From NCBI RefSeq assembly GCF_007859395.1, contig NZ_VOHD01000003.1, positions 479,028 through 543,027 of the forward strand: 64,000 nucleotides of DNA, written 5' to 3'. The position numbers and the translations under genes are program-made. Positions 25,886 to 35,094 of the stretch are shown piece by piece (the first letter of the stretch is position 1; each line of letters opens with the position of its first letter). The notes under the pieces were generated by a model that did not search any database, was not told where the DNA came from, and saw only the letters and a program-made list of their open reading frames with translations. This DNA comes from Planomicrobium sp. CPCC 101110. GTDB lineage: Bacteria > Bacillota > Bacilli > Bacillales_A > Planococcaceae.

Positions 25886-25953
25886 CCGGTCCGTTCAAAG
25901 AAAGGGCTGCGATTTGCTGAAGGAAAGTACTTTTTTGGAACAGGAGTAGCTAT

Positions 25954-26778
25954 ATGAAAAAGTTGATAGTCCTGCTGGCGCTCGTTTTATTTGCATGGGG
26001 CTTTGTATGGGTAAACAATAAGTGGATACAGACCACTGAATACACAGTAGCTTCAGAAAAGATGCCAGAAGCGTTCGAAGGAACAAAAATCGTTCAAATT
26101 TCAGATCTGCACAATGCTACATTCGGAAAAAATCAATCTTCCCTGATCAAGAAAGTGGAGGATGCTCAACCGGATGCGATATTTTTGACAGGCGACTTGA
26201 TTGATAGCAATCGCTATGATTTGCAGACAAGCCTGACGTTAGTGGATGCTTTGGTGGAAATGAGCGAAGTTTATTTTGTGATTGGAAATCACGAAGTGGC
26301 AGTAAATGAAGTGGACAAAATTACAGAAGCTTTAGAAACACGAGGAGTGACCGTCCTGATGAATGAAACGGCAGAGTGGGAAAAAGGCGGTGAAACCATT
26401 CAAATTGCCGGCATTAACGACCCGCTTCTTAATGTGGAAGTTAAGGAAGAAGACTATATACAGCAAGCGATTGAAGAAACAGAATTGGCCGATGCGTTCA
26501 CTTTAATGTTGTCGCACCGTCCCGAAGTGTTCAATGTCTATGTAGAAGAGGCGATTGACGTCGTCTTTTCCGGGCATGCGCATGGCGGGCAAATACGGAT
26601 CCCTGGAATTGGAGGGGTCTTGGCGCCGGGGCAAGGATGGTTCCCGGAAATGACTACAGGCGTTTTTAGGAAAGAAGAGACACAGCTGGTGCTGAGCCGT
26701 GGGCTGGGGAACAGCGGCTTTCCCCTTCGTGTGTTCAACCTTCCTGAGATTGTCGTAGTGACTTTAGAAAAAGAATAG
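25954..26778 (+). CDS. Metallophosphoesterase, membrane-anchored (YkuE/YaeI type)
   Basis: 274 residues. One N-terminal membrane helix (LIVLLALVLFAWGFVWV) is followed by calcineurin-like motifs: VQISDLHNATFG, FLTGDLIDSNR, FVIGNHEV, and C-terminal VVFSGHAHGGQIRIPG, together the full set of metal ligands. Relatives act on lipid or cell-wall phosphates at the outer face of the membrane. GGAG precedes the ATG. The NUDIX gene starts two bases after its stop, so the two are co-transcribed. Confidence 0.88.
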   Translation: MKKLIVLLALVLFAWGFVWVNNKWIQTTEYTVASEKMPEAFEGTKIVQISDLHNATFGKNQSSLIKKVEDAQPDAIFLTGDLIDSNRYDLQTSLTLVDALVEMSEVYFVIGNHEVAVNEVDKITEALETRGVTVLMNETAEWEKGGETIQIAGINDPLLNVEVKEEDYIQQAIEETELADAFTLMLSHRPEVFNVYVEEAIDVVFSGHAHGGQIRIPGIGGVLAPGQGWFPEMTTGVFRKEETQLVLSRGLGNSGFPLRVFNLPEIVVVTLEKE

Positions 26779-26779
26779 G

Positions 26780-27262
26780 ATGTGCTGCAGGATGGATGCG
26801 ACCTTTAAAGTGAAAAACGCCGTATTCAATTATCGGGTGGCGGGAATCTGGATTGAAAATGGGCATGTCTTGCTGCACAAACAGGCCAGTGACAGCCATT
26901 GGGCATTGCCAGGCGGCCGCGCCCAGGTGCTGGAAGATTCCAGATCATGTTTGGCGCGGGAAATGGCGGAAGAGCTGGACGTTGTGGTGGAGGCGGATCG
27001 GCTGCTTTGGACAGTAGAAAACTTCTTCACTTACGGGGGTAAAAAATTTCACGAAATCGGCTTTTATTATTTGATCTGCGGTGCACAAAACCCACTGATT
27101 TTTCAAACCGGCCCATTTTTTGGACCCGAAGGCGACCGGTTGGTGTACCAGTGGATTCCGCTTCCGAAAATTAGCGAAGTGGCTTTATATCCGGAATTTC
27201 TGCGCGAAGCGTTAACAGAATTGCCGGAAGCGACACAGCACTTGATCGTTTCTGACGAATAA
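26780..27262 (+). CDS. NUDIX hydrolase
   Basis: 160 residues. The Nudix box GGRAQVLEDSRSCLAREMAEEL gives the G, E, REMAEE metal-binding residues; the terminal glycine of the consensus is replaced (ELDVVVE). Such enzymes cleave nucleoside diphosphate derivatives; the substrate is unknown. The ATG at 26780 and the one at 26792 are both possible starts; neither has a strong ribosome site, consistent with coupling to the upstream phosphoesterase. Confidence 0.85.
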   Translation: MCCRMDATFKVKNAVFNYRVAGIWIENGHVLLHKQASDSHWALPGGRAQVLEDSRSCLAREMAEELDVVVEADRLLWTVENFFTYGGKKFHEIGFYYLICGAQNPLIFQTGPFFGPEGDRLVYQWIPLPKISEVALYPEFLREALTELPEATQHLIVSDE

Positions 27263-27275
27263 GGAGACTAGCGAT

Positions 27276-27755
27276 ATGATTCATAGAAAAGATGTTTCTC
27301 TTCATAATTACACATCAAAAGTTTCGGTGAAATACGATTTGCCTTCTGATCAATTGCAATTCACAGGATTGCCCCAGGACATCATCAAGCGGGACGCAGA
27401 AAATCCGTTAAAGCATTTGGTGGTTATTTTCGCCCGTGATGAAGTTGCCGGTTTTTTTGAGCTGGACGAATCGGATGACCGGAAACTTTACTCGAATAAT
27501 CCAAAGGCGCTGTTGCTCCGAGCTTATTCTGTGAATCCGAAATTTCAAGGAAGAGGCATTGCAACAGGATCGATTTACGCACTTCCCGACTTTATCAAGC
27601 AGGAATTTCCGGAATTCAATGAAGTGGTATTAGGGGTTAATGCACAGAATAAAGCTGCGCAGCATGTATATAGACGCGCGGGATTCGAAGACACCGGCCG
27701 GCGATTGATGCGTTCAAAAGGCGAACAGATTGTCATGTGCATGCGGATCATGTAG
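27276..27755 (+). CDS. GNAT acetyltransferase
   Basis: 159 residues. ALLLRAYSVNPKFQGRGIATGSIYALPDFI is the acetyl-CoA binding motif A with the RGxG loop, and VNAQNKAAQHVYRRAGFEDTG is motif B. N-terminal part is less conserved. Substrate unknown. AAGGAG precedes the ATG by eight bases, and it lies 13 bases after the NUDIX gene, completing a three-gene unit with the metallophosphoesterase and NUDIX genes. Confidence 0.87.
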   Translation: MIHRKDVSLHNYTSKVSVKYDLPSDQLQFTGLPQDIIKRDAENPLKHLVVIFARDEVAGFFELDESDDRKLYSNNPKALLLRAYSVNPKFQGRGIATGSIYALPDFIKQEFPEFNEVVLGVNAQNKAAQHVYRRAGFEDTGRRLMRSKGEQIVMCMRIM

Positions 27756-27780
27756 AAAAGAGCGGAGACGCTCTTTTTTT
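27756..27780 (+). terminator. Intrinsic terminator of the phosphoesterase-NUDIX-GNAT unit
   Basis: AAAAGAGCG, loop GAGA, CGCTC and a seven-T tract directly after the GNAT stop. Confidence 0.85.
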
Positions 27781-27787
27781 ATGCCCA

Positions 27788-28111
27788 TCATTCGAAATAC
27801 AGGTGCTTATGCAAACTGCAGCCGGGGTTGAATGATGCTGAACAAGCAGGACAAACCGAAGTGCAGCCCAAATACTCCTTTACTGTCAGTTCATGGCCGC
27901 AAGCTCCGCATAGAACCGCCTTTTCATCAAACCGTTCTTTTGGCCAAACCGCGCTCTTTCCGCATCCTGCCGACTCGTGGCATTGATAGCAGGGATAATA
28001 TTTGCCGCAGCAGAAAAACTTGATAGCGATCCTGTCAATTTCAGAATGGTAGTGGGCGCAGCGCGTCTCCGGGTCGACATTTATGCCAATTACCAATTGA
28101 TTGTGTGCCAT
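27788..28111 (-). CDS. CHY zinc-finger protein
   Basis: 107 residues. Conserved order of zinc ligands: DPETRCAHYHSEIDRIAIKFFCCGKYYPCYQCHES, then CGACGHELTVKEYLGCTSVCPACSASFNPGCSLHKHLYF. This is the CHY-type zinc finger shared with plant and animal ubiquitin ligases, found alone in bacteria. The bacterial role is unknown. ATG at 28111 has AAAGGAGG seven bases upstream; the longer frame to 28129 starts before that site. Confidence 0.88.
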   Translation of the reverse strand: MAHNQLVIGINVDPETRCAHYHSEIDRIAIKFFCCGKYYPCYQCHESAGCGKSAVWPKERFDEKAVLCGACGHELTVKEYLGCTSVCPACSASFNPGCSLHKHLYFE

Positions 28112-28166
28112 ACAGTGCCCTCCTTTCAATAAAACGTTTAAATTAGGGGAATTGCTTTTCTTTTTA

Positions 28167-28175
28167 TGCTACTAT
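28167..28175 (+). promoter_or_regulatory. Possible extended -10 of the rib operon
   Basis: TGCTACTAT resembles the extended -10 TGNTATAAT and would start transcription about 20 bases before the riboswitch. No convincing -35 is seen. Confidence 0.4.
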
Positions 28176-28199
28176 GGAATGGACAATAAATCGAACCAA

Positions 28200-28349
28200 A
28201 TTCTTCGGGGCAAGGTGAAATTCCTTACCGGCGGTGAGCAGGAAACTGCAAGTCCGTGACCCGAACAAGAAAAGCCCTTGCGTTTTTCTTATTCGGTGGA
28301 GCTGGTGTGACTCCGGCACCGACAGTTAAAGTCTGGATGGGAGAAGAAT
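28200..28349 (+). ncRNA. FMN riboswitch (RFN element)
   Basis: The classical conserved blocks are all present: GGGGCAAGGTGAAATTCC, ACCGGCGGTGAGC, AGTCCGTGACCCG, GGAGCTGGTGTGACTCCGGC, ACCGACAGT and AAAGTCTGGATGGGAGAAGA. The closing stem is ATTCTTC (28200-28206) with GAAGAAT (28343-28349). It binds FMN and shuts down expression. It precedes ribE, with 458 bases between them instead of ribD. Confidence 0.95.
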
Positions 28350-28373
28350 TCGAGTCGGAAATTGTCATGCGCC

Positions 28374-28411
28374 TTTCTTTTCGGTTTTGACGCCGGCAAG
28401 AAGATTTTTTG
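28374..28411 (+). terminator. Possible expression-platform terminator of the FMN riboswitch
   Basis: TCTTTTCGG around 28376-28384 can pair imperfectly with CCGGCAAGA before a six-T run at 28405-28410. Position fits a transcription-attenuation riboswitch. The stem contains mismatches. Confidence 0.45.
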
Positions 28412-28807
28412 TGTATAAAAAATAAGCATTCAAGCAATTATCCATGTTCTTCATATCGCACCAAAGTCGGCCGTTTCCTCAATGGCCGGCTAATAGCTTC
28501 CGTTTTGCAGGAGAGGAAACCTCTTCTGAAAGATGGTTGGCAGACTTCTTTGCCAATGCTATTGGGCTGATATGGACCTGTTTATATACCATCCTTTATC
28601 CGCCACCCAACGCCCCTTGGCGGAAACCATTCACTTTATGTTTTATGGCCGGCAGCATTTACTCCCGGTCCACGTTTTTCGTGCTTCAACTGCCTTTCAA
28701 TTCATCAGCAATTTGCGCTGGGGACAGCAATCTGCCATCCTTCCAAGTTTTATGAAAAGGCTTTTTGAAAAGCACTGCGCTACACTGTATTGAAGAGGAG
28801 GCCGTAT
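28412..28807 (+). other. Gap where ribD is expected
   Basis: About 400 bases between the riboswitch and ribE contain no deaminase/reductase sequence. Two overlapping plus-strand frames exist (28444-28755, and 28533-28793 with 86 codons ending 14 bases before ribE), neither with a strong ribosome binding site nor a recognisable domain. A GGCCG / CGGCC hairpin lies near 28469-28489. The 86-codon frame is the more plausible as a gene but is unsupported. Confidence 0.5.
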
Positions 28808-29437
28808 ATGTTTACGGGAATTGTAGAAGAAGTCGGGAAAATCACTTCTGTCCGCGCAAAACCGCAAGCTATGGAGTTGACTATTGCCTGCTCGGTTGTT
28901 TTAGAAGATGTGAAGCGGGGAGACAGCATCTCCATCAACGGCGTTTGTTTGACGGTGTCATCATTTACCGATAACACGTTTACAGTGGACGTCATACCGG
29001 AAACTGTCAAAACATCCACGATGATCGGATTGAAAACGGGTTCCCGGGTCAATCTGGAACGGGCGATGCCGGCAAACGGCCGATTCGGAGGCCATTTTGT
29101 CAGCGGCCACGTCGATGGCGTCGGTGTTATCCGGGCCGAGAAAAAAGAAGCGAATGCAATCACCAAAACGATTGAACTGGAACCGCATCTTATGAAATAC
29201 ATGATGCTGAAAGGATCGATCGCTATTGATGGCACTTCTCTTACCGTATTTGGAGTCGGACACAACACAGTGACAATTTCGCTGATTCCGACGACTCAGC
29301 AAGATTCCCTCCTGGGGGAAAAAGGCATTGGCTCACGGGTCAATATTGAATGCGACCTGCTTGCCAAGTATACGGAGCGCATTCAGGAAGCAGCACCGAA
29401 AATGACCAAAAACTGGCTTTCGGAACACGGATTTTAA
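28808..29437 (+). CDS. ribE: Riboflavin synthase, alpha subunit
   Basis: 209 residues made of two tandem lumazine-binding domains: MFTGIVEEVGKITSV and SINGVCLTVSSF in the first, VSGHVDGVGVI and AIDGTSLTVFGV in the second. It dismutates two dimethyl-ribityllumazine molecules to riboflavin. ATG at 28808 has GAGGAGG six bases upstream. It is the first gene after the FMN riboswitch and is followed after 15 bases by ribBA. Confidence 0.95.
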   Translation: MFTGIVEEVGKITSVRAKPQAMELTIACSVVLEDVKRGDSISINGVCLTVSSFTDNTFTVDVIPETVKTSTMIGLKTGSRVNLERAMPANGRFGGHFVSGHVDGVGVIRAEKKEANAITKTIELEPHLMKYMMLKGSIAIDGTSLTVFGVGHNTVTISLIPTTQQDSLLGEKGIGSRVNIECDLLAKYTERIQEAAPKMTKNWLSEHGF

Positions 29438-29452
29438 ATGGAGGCGTTGCAT

Positions 29453-30646
29453 ATGTTTTATACAGTGGAAGAAGCTGTCCGCGATTTGAAAAACGGCAAA
29501 GCCGTTATTGTCATCGATGATGAAAATCGTGAAAACGAAGGAGATTTTATTGCGTTAGCAGAATACGCTACGCCTGAAATAGTCAACTTAATGGCGACGG
29601 AAGGCAGAGGGCTGATTTGTGTTCCAGTGGATGAAACCATTGCGTCGCGTTTGAAGATCGGTTTGATGACGGACAACAACACAGATGAATACGGCACAGC
29701 TTTTACGATCAGTGTGGACCATAGGGATTCTACAACTGGCATCAGTGCGTTCGAGCGTTCCCATACGATCAAAAGCATGTTGGATCCGAATGCGAAAGCA
29801 TCAGACTTCAAAAGGCCCGGCCATGTTTTTCCGCTGATTGCAAAAGCGGGAGGAGTTCTTCGCCGCGCGGGCCATACGGAAGCTGCGGTGGATTTGGCGA
29901 AACTTTGCGGTTCCGCCCCTGCAGGCGTAATCTGCGAAATCATGAATGCTGACGGCTCAATGGCCCGGGTCGATGACTTGCAGAAAGTGGCTGAGCGTTT
30001 GGGGCTCGGCATCTTGACGATCCAGGATTTGATTTCCTATAAACGAAAACACGAAAAGCTCATCAAGCGGGAAGTGGAAGTGGCTCTTCCGACGGAATAT
30101 GGGGTGTTTCGCGCAGTCGGCTATACGGAAGTATTGACAGGGCAAGATCATGTGGCACTTGTAAAAGGCGATATTGATCCGGATGAAGCTGTGTTGACGC
30201 GCGTCCACTCCGAGTGCTTGACCGGAGATGTTTTTGGCTCCAACAAATGCGACTGCGGACCGCAACTGCACGCCGCTCTTAAGCAAATAAACGAAGCGGG
30301 TTCAGGAATCTTGCTTTATATGCGGCAGGAAGGCCGGGGCATCGGCTTGATAAACAAGCTTAAGGCCTATGAGCTTCAAGCGCAAGGCTATGACACTGTG
30401 GAAGCCAATCAAAAGCTCGGCTTTGCCGATGATTTGCGCGATTATGGAATCGGAGCCCAAATCCTTCGCGATCTTGGTGTGAAAAAGATGAAGCTCTTGA
30501 CCAATAATCCGCGGAAAATCGCTGGAATCGGCGGATATGGATTAGAAGTCGTCGAACGGCTGCCGATTGAAATGCCGACAAAGGAAGAAAACGAAACATA
30601 CATGAAAACTAAAAAATCAAAGCTCGGCCACATGCTGAACTTTTAA
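29453..30646 (+). CDS. ribBA: Bifunctional 3,4-DHBP synthase / GTP cyclohydrolase II
   Basis: 397 residues. The RibB half (about 1-200) has [18 protein letters not shown] and [13 protein letters not shown]; the RibA half (about 205-397) has the zinc motif [15 protein letters not shown] and the [22 protein letters not shown]-binding block. It makes both early riboflavin precursors. ATG at 29453 has TGGAGG with seven-base spacing; the ATG at 29438 overlaps that site. Part of the FMN-controlled operon. Confidence 0.95.
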   Translation: MFYTVEEAVRDLKNGKAVIVIDDENRENEGDFIALAEYATPEIVNLMATEGRGLICVPVDETIASRLKIGLMTDNNTDEYGTAFTISVDHRDSTTGISAFERSHTIKSMLDPNAKASDFKRPGHVFPLIAKAGGVLRRAGHTEAAVDLAKLCGSAPAGVICEIMNADGSMARVDDLQKVAERLGLGILTIQDLISYKRKHEKLIKREVEVALPTEYGVFRAVGYTEVLTGQDHVALVKGDIDPDEAVLTRVHSECLTGDVFGSNKCDCGPQLHAALKQINEAGSGILLYMRQEGRGIGLINKLKAYELQAQGYDTVEANQKLGFADDLRDYGIGAQILRDLGVKKMKLLTNNPRKIAGIGGYGLEVVERLPIEMPTKEENETYMKTKKSKLGHMLNF

Positions 30647-30659
30647 AGGAGAATGGATA

Positions 30660-31124
30660 ATGGCGGTTTTATACGAAGGATATTTGAATGGTGAAGGATT
30701 ACGGATTGGCATTGTAGTAGGACGTTTTAATGAATTTATCACAAGCAAATTGCTGGGCGGAGCAGAAGATGCATTGAAGCGCCACGGCGTTGAAGAAGAA
30801 AATGTATCGATTGCATGGGTTCCAGGCGCATTTGAAATTCCTCTTGTCGCCAAGAAAATGGCTATGAGCGGCAACTATGACGCGGTTATTACTCTTGGTA
30901 CTGTTATCCGCGGTGCGACTCCGCATTTCGATTATGTTTGCAGCGAAGTGGCTAAAGGCGTATCGAGAGCGAGCGACCAAGCCAACATTCCAGTCATTTT
31001 TGGTGTTTTGACAACAGACTCGATCGAACAGGCAATTGAGCGTGCAGGCACTAAGGCTGGAAACAAAGGCTGGGAATCTGCAGCCGGTGCAATTGAAATG
31101 GCGAATTTGTTGAAAAAATTATAA
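30660..31124 (+). CDS. ribH: 6,7-dimethyl-8-ribityllumazine synthase
   Basis: 154 residues. Conserved [62 protein letters not shown] and the [17 protein letters not shown] tail. It condenses the two products of the RibBA and RibD branches and assembles into capsid-like shells. AAAGGAG precedes the start. A terminator ends the operon. Confidence 0.95.
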   Translation: MAVLYEGYLNGEGLRIGIVVGRFNEFITSKLLGGAEDALKRHGVEEENVSIAWVPGAFEIPLVAKKMAMSGNYDAVITLGTVIRGATPHFDYVCSEVAKGVSRASDQANIPVIFGVLTTDSIEQAIERAGTKAGNKGWESAAGAIEMANLLKKL

Positions 31125-31161
31125 AAAAACTCCGGGGCTTTCAATGGCTTCGGAGTTTTTT
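31124..31161 (+). terminator. Intrinsic terminator of the rib operon
   Basis: AAAAAACTCCG / CGGAGTTTTTT stem begins at the ribH stop codon. Confidence 0.8.
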
Positions 31162-31418
31162 GCTTTAAAAGAAGGAATTGCGGGAATAGGAATTATATTA
31201 GAGTGCTGTTTCAAAAAATATAAAACAAAATAGCCGCTGCAATATGATTTCCATAATCGCATTTCCTGCGGCTCTGTATTGCAGAAATGCCGCGGATTCA
31301 GTTAGCCATTGCATGAAGAATTGAGAAAGGAAAGGTATACTGATCTTAAGAAAGCTTTCAATGAGATGAAAAAAGTTTTATATGAAAATTATCAGGAGAA
31401 GAAACAGGAGAGGAAAAT
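31162..31418. other. Intergenic region without a clear feature
   Basis: 257 bases with no supportable frame. An eight-base inverted repeat CTGCAATA (31237-31244) / TATTGCAG (31277-31284) is present, but no T tract or known motif accompanies it. The GGAG ribosome sites for the phosphatase gene lie at the right edge. Confidence 0.4.
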
Positions 31419-31970
31419 ATGGAAAAAACCTTATATTTGGTTCGGCATTGCAAAGCGGCCGGACAAGCTCCGGAAGCGCCGTTGACGCCTAAGGGGCAGG
31501 AACAGGCAAAGAGTTTGGCCGGCTTTTTCAAAGAGAGGGAAATTTCCGGGCTCATTTCCAGTCCATTTGTCCGCGCAATCCAAACGATTGAACCATTGGC
31601 AAGCGAGTTGAATATGGCTGTAGAAATCGATGAACGTCTTGCAGAACGGGTGTTAAGCACTGAAGACTTGCCGGATTGGCTTGAACGGCTGGAAGAATCA
31701 TTCAGGGACCTGGATTTGAAGTTATCAGGAGGAGAATCCGGAATTGAAGCGATGGAAAGAGGGGCGGCTGTACTGGAAGCGGCGCCGGATAAATGTGTGC
31801 TGGTCACCCATGGGAATATGTTGGGGCTTTTGCTCAAGCAAATTGATGCCGATTTTGGATTTGAAGAATGGATGAAACTATCCAATCCTGATGTGTATGA
31901 AGTGAAAATATGGGATGGAAACAGGGCAATCAGCCGGTTATGGCGAGAGAATATTGGCAGACGTATGTAA
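31419..31970 (+). CDS. Histidine phosphatase family protein
   Basis: 183 residues of the phosphoglycerate-mutase superfamily. The catalytic histidine is in LYLVRHCKA, with C in place of the usual glycine (RHG becomes RHC); the second histidine is in CVLVTHGNMLG; SSPFVRAIQTIEPLA and LAERVLSTEDLPDW fit the fold. Small-molecule or protein phosphatase; substrate unknown. GAGAGG precedes the ATG. Confidence 0.85.
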   Translation: MEKTLYLVRHCKAAGQAPEAPLTPKGQEQAKSLAGFFKEREISGLISSPFVRAIQTIEPLASELNMAVEIDERLAERVLSTEDLPDWLERLEESFRDLDLKLSGGESGIEAMERGAAVLEAAPDKCVLVTHGNMLGLLLKQIDADFGFEEWMKLSNPDVYEVKIWDGNRAISRLWRENIGRRM

Positions 31971-32055
31971 AGAAGGAGCGGCCCTTTTCAGGTATTAGCC
32001 TTTTTTCAACGCAGCTTTTTTCTGGATTTTTCGTTACATAAAGGAGGTGATTTCC

Positions 32056-33876
32056 ATGGAAAAACATACTGCCTTCCCTTACCCGTATTTGTTTCTTTTA
32101 TTGTTCATAAAAGTCATCGCCTTTAGAGTGCTGATTTTCGACACAAAATCCTTATTGTCCATCGCTTTTATCGAATTTCCAATGTGGGCGCTGCTGCTTG
32201 CGCTTGTATTGCTGGCGGCCAAAAAAAGGGTCTGGCTGGCAGTTTGGGTCTACAACTTCCTGGTTTCAGTCATATTCTTCACTGTGACCCTTTATATTCG
32301 GTACTATTCCACCATCCCTTCATACTACGATCTTCAGCAAACAACGCAATCCGGTTCTGTCGGCAATACGATCGTGATGCTGTCAAACCCATTCGATTTC
32401 CTGTTTTTCCTTGATGCCGTACTTGTACTGGTTTTTGCGCGCAAATGGAAGGCTCCAGCGAAGATGCAATCGACCAAATATGCCGCGGTAGGTATGGCTT
32501 TGCTGTGCGCAGCAACAACCGCTTATGCGCTAAAGCAGCCGCTTGTTGACGTTTCTTACTTTGCAAAAGAAAACGGTTACCTGCAATCCCAAGTGGTCCA
32601 GCTGTATCACCGGGCCGATGAAACAGCGCACGCATCCACCACGAAACTGTCGCCTGAGCAATTGGAGGCGCTAAAAGGAAATGAATATGTGGAACTGGAG
32701 AAGCAAAAGGCATTCGGCTTGGCAAAGGACCGGCATTTGTTTGTGATCCAAGTGGAGTCGCTGCAGAATTTCGTAATCGGCAAATCGTTGAATGGCCAGG
32801 AAATCACCCCCCACTTGAACAAGTTATTGGGTGAAAGTGCGTATTTCTCCAATGTGTTCCAGCAGATTGGCGCCGGCACCACTTCAGATGCCGAATGGAT
32901 TGTGAACACTGGCCTGTATCCGCAAGGAATGATTCCGACCGTCAATAGCCTGAACGGAAAAGCGGTGCCTTCTCTTCCGCGCACTTTGAAAAAGAACGGT
33001 TATGGTTCTGCGACTTATCACGCCGATGATGTGACGTTTTGGAATCGGGACGTTCTATATCCGGTGCTCGGCTATGATGAAGTCTATTCGATAAAGGAAA
33101 TCCCGAATATCAAACCGGTGGGTTTTGGTCCGGCGGATGAAGTCGTGTTCGATTTTGCGGCGGAAAAGTTGCCAAAACAGCTGGGGAAATATGACCGCCT
33201 TTATACGAATATTGTAACAGTGACCAGCCATACTCCTTTTGTTATGCCCGAAGAGATGCAAGGATTGGATTTGCCCGCTGAATATGAAGGCATGTATGTC
33301 GGAAACTATTTGCAGGCTGTCCATTACGCAGATGAACAGGTCGGGGCATTCATTGAGGAGCTGAAGGGCCAAGGGATCTATGACCAATCCCTCATTGTTG
33401 TTCTAGGAGACCATTCTGGTATGCACGGCTCGCTGGTTACCGAACAAGATAAAGTTCTGCTCGAAAATTTCATAGGCCACCCTTACACAATAAAAGATCA
33501 GTTTACTGTACCGCTTCTGTTTACAGGAGGAAATCTGTTTAATGGGATTCATATGGAACGTTTAGGCGGGCAAGTGGATATTATGCCTACCATTCTGGCG
33601 CTTCTTGGCATTGACCATGAAAATCCGATGATGGGCCATAACTTGTTCCAGTATGAGAAAAACTTGTTGGGCATGCGCTATTACCTGCCAGGCGGTTCGT
33701 TTATCCAATCCGAGCAGATTTACAAAGCGCCTGGAGCGAAAATGCCGGAGGTGCTGTATGATATGAAATCCATGGAGACCCGCGCGAAAAATAGTGAGGC
33801 GAAAAAACATATCCGAGATACCGATACACTATTGGATTATGGGGATTTACTGCTGAAACCATACCTGGAAGATTGA
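32056..33876 (+). CDS. LTA synthase family protein
   Basis: 606 residues. Five N-terminal helices (to about residue 160) precede an extracellular sulfatase-fold domain starting with HLFVIQVESLQNFVIG. The nucleophile threonine lies in GAGTTSDAEWIVNTG (about residue 275); GSATYHADDVTFWNRD, HTPFVMPEEM and VVLGDHSGMHG supply metal-site residues. LtaS enzymes polymerise glycerol phosphate from phosphatidylglycerol onto lipoteichoic acid. Whether this is the main LtaS or a stress/primase paralogue (YfnI, YvgJ) is not decided by the sequence. AAGGAGG precedes ATG 32056. Confidence 0.9.
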   Translation: MEKHTAFPYPYLFLLLFIKVIAFRVLIFDTKSLLSIAFIEFPMWALLLALVLLAAKKRVWLAVWVYNFLVSVIFFTVTLYIRYYSTIPSYYDLQQTTQSGSVGNTIVMLSNPFDFLFFLDAVLVLVFARKWKAPAKMQSTKYAAVGMALLCAATTAYALKQPLVDVSYFAKENGYLQSQVVQLYHRADETAHASTTKLSPEQLEALKGNEYVELEKQKAFGLAKDRHLFVIQVESLQNFVIGKSLNGQEITPHLNKLLGESAYFSNVFQQIGAGTTSDAEWIVNTGLYPQGMIPTVNSLNGKAVPSLPRTLKKNGYGSATYHADDVTFWNRDVLYPVLGYDEVYSIKEIPNIKPVGFGPADEVVFDFAAEKLPKQLGKYDRLYTNIVTVTSHTPFVMPEEMQGLDLPAEYEGMYVGNYLQAVHYADEQVGAFIEELKGQGIYDQSLIVVLGDHSGMHGSLVTEQDKVLLENFIGHPYTIKDQFTVPLLFTGGNLFNGIHMERLGGQVDIMPTILALLGIDHENPMMGHNLFQYEKNLLGMRYYLPGGSFIQSEQIYKAPGAKMPEVLYDMKSMETRAKNSEAKKHIRDTDTLLDYGDLLLKPYLED

Positions 33877-33946
33877 AATGATATACGAAAAAACATGATT
33901 TGTTTATAATAAAAAGAAAGTTATCGTTTAAGGGGGAGGCAAAAAC

Positions 33947-34960
33947 GTGGTCAAAGAATTCGAAGAAGAAGTTATGCATGTGATGGATAATATGTTTGAA
34001 AATGAGATGAAAAAAGTCAACGATATGCTTGGACAAGAGCTGTTGATTTCGCTGATCGGGGAAGTGAACGCCGGGAAATCCTCGACAGTCAATAAAATTA
34101 TCGGCGAAAACATTGCCAGCACGAATCCGATGCCCGGTGAAACCGTCAGTGTGGATCCTTATAATATCCGCGGGCTCGAAAACATCAAGTTTATGGATAC
34201 GCCAGGATTGAACGACCCGAACGATGAAAACCCGAAGAAGACCCTGGAGTTTGTGCAAAGTTCAGATGTAGTGCTTTTTTTCCTGAATGCTGCAGGAACG
34301 GTATTTTCCGACAGCGAGAAGGAAAAGTTTGAGGAAATTGAAAAACACAATAAGGACATCTTGATTGTCTTGAACAAAATTGATGCTGCTGAAGACATTC
34401 CATCGCTTGTCCAGTTCATCAAAAAGCATACAAAAAATAAATACAAAGTGGTGCCGATTTCATCTAAAACCGGCGAAAACCTGGAAGTATTAAAAAAAGA
34501 TATCCTTTTTTTGCTCGAAAAGAAGGGAAAAGATCTTCTCTTCGCTAAAAGCATGAAAGAAAAATCAGCGGCTGCAAATCGTTGGATCATTGGCTCAGGT
34601 GTTTCTGCCGGCGTTATCGGAGCTTCTCCAATCCCGGGATCCGATGTGATTCCGCTTACATCGCTGCAAGTAGGATTGATCATACGCCTTTCAAAACTCT
34701 ATGATAAGCCATTGACGAAAAAAGCGGCTCGGGACATGATTGTCATCACAGCCACCCAAACTTTGGGCCATACTTTGTATCGGCAAGCGCTGAAATTCAT
34801 CCCAGGAGCAGGTTCTGTTATCGGCGGAACTGTTGCTTCAGCAATGACACTGGCCCTAGGATACGGCGTAAAGTACGCGTTTGAAAACAATATAGCCATC
34901 GATTATGATATGATTGCCGACTTGTTCGAAAAGTACAAAAAGCGCGAGAAAAACGCATAA
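33947..34960 (+). CDS. GTPase with C-terminal DUF697-like hydrophobic domain
   Basis: 337 residues. Dynamin/Era-like G domain: G1 GEVNAGKSSTVN, G3 FMDTPGLND, G4 VLNKIDAAED, G5 PISSKTGENL. The C-terminal third (GSGVSAGVIGASPIPGSDVIPLTSLQVGLIIRLSKLYD ... LKFIPGAGSVIGGTVASAMTLALG) matches DUF697, which holds GTPases at the membrane. A role in membrane or envelope maintenance is inferred. GTG start with GGGGGAGG seven bases upstream. Confidence 0.87.
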   Translation: MVKEFEEEVMHVMDNMFENEMKKVNDMLGQELLISLIGEVNAGKSSTVNKIIGENIASTNPMPGETVSVDPYNIRGLENIKFMDTPGLNDPNDENPKKTLEFVQSSDVVLFFLNAAGTVFSDSEKEKFEEIEKHNKDILIVLNKIDAAEDIPSLVQFIKKHTKNKYKVVPISSKTGENLEVLKKDILFLLEKKGKDLLFAKSMKEKSAAANRWIIGSGVSAGVIGASPIPGSDVIPLTSLQVGLIIRLSKLYDKPLTKKAARDMIVITATQTLGHTLYRQALKFIPGAGSVIGGTVASAMTLALGYGVKYAFENNIAIDYDMIADLFEKYKKREKNA

Positions 34961-34970
34961 TTCAAACGGA

Positions 34971-35000
34971 ACCGCCCTTTCAGCTGAGAGGGCGGTTTTC
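34971..35000 (+). terminator. Intrinsic terminator of GTPase gene
   Basis: Stem ACCGCCCT (34971-34978) / AGGGCGGT (34989-34996) with loop and short T tract. Confidence 0.8.
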
Positions 35001-35094
35001 GATTGGCTTGCTTCTTTCCTGAATGTGAATTACTTTTATAACTATGCAAGTTGCGCTGCTTTATATCATTTATGCAAAAAGTTAATTAGGAGGG

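Noticed and set aside
28225-28437. Minus-strand frame over the FMN riboswitch
   Set aside because: The riboswitch explains this sequence completely and the frame has no recognisable domain.
31237-31284. Structured RNA upstream of the histidine phosphatase
   Set aside because: Only one eight-base inverted repeat with a long loop is seen, with no terminator or known motif.
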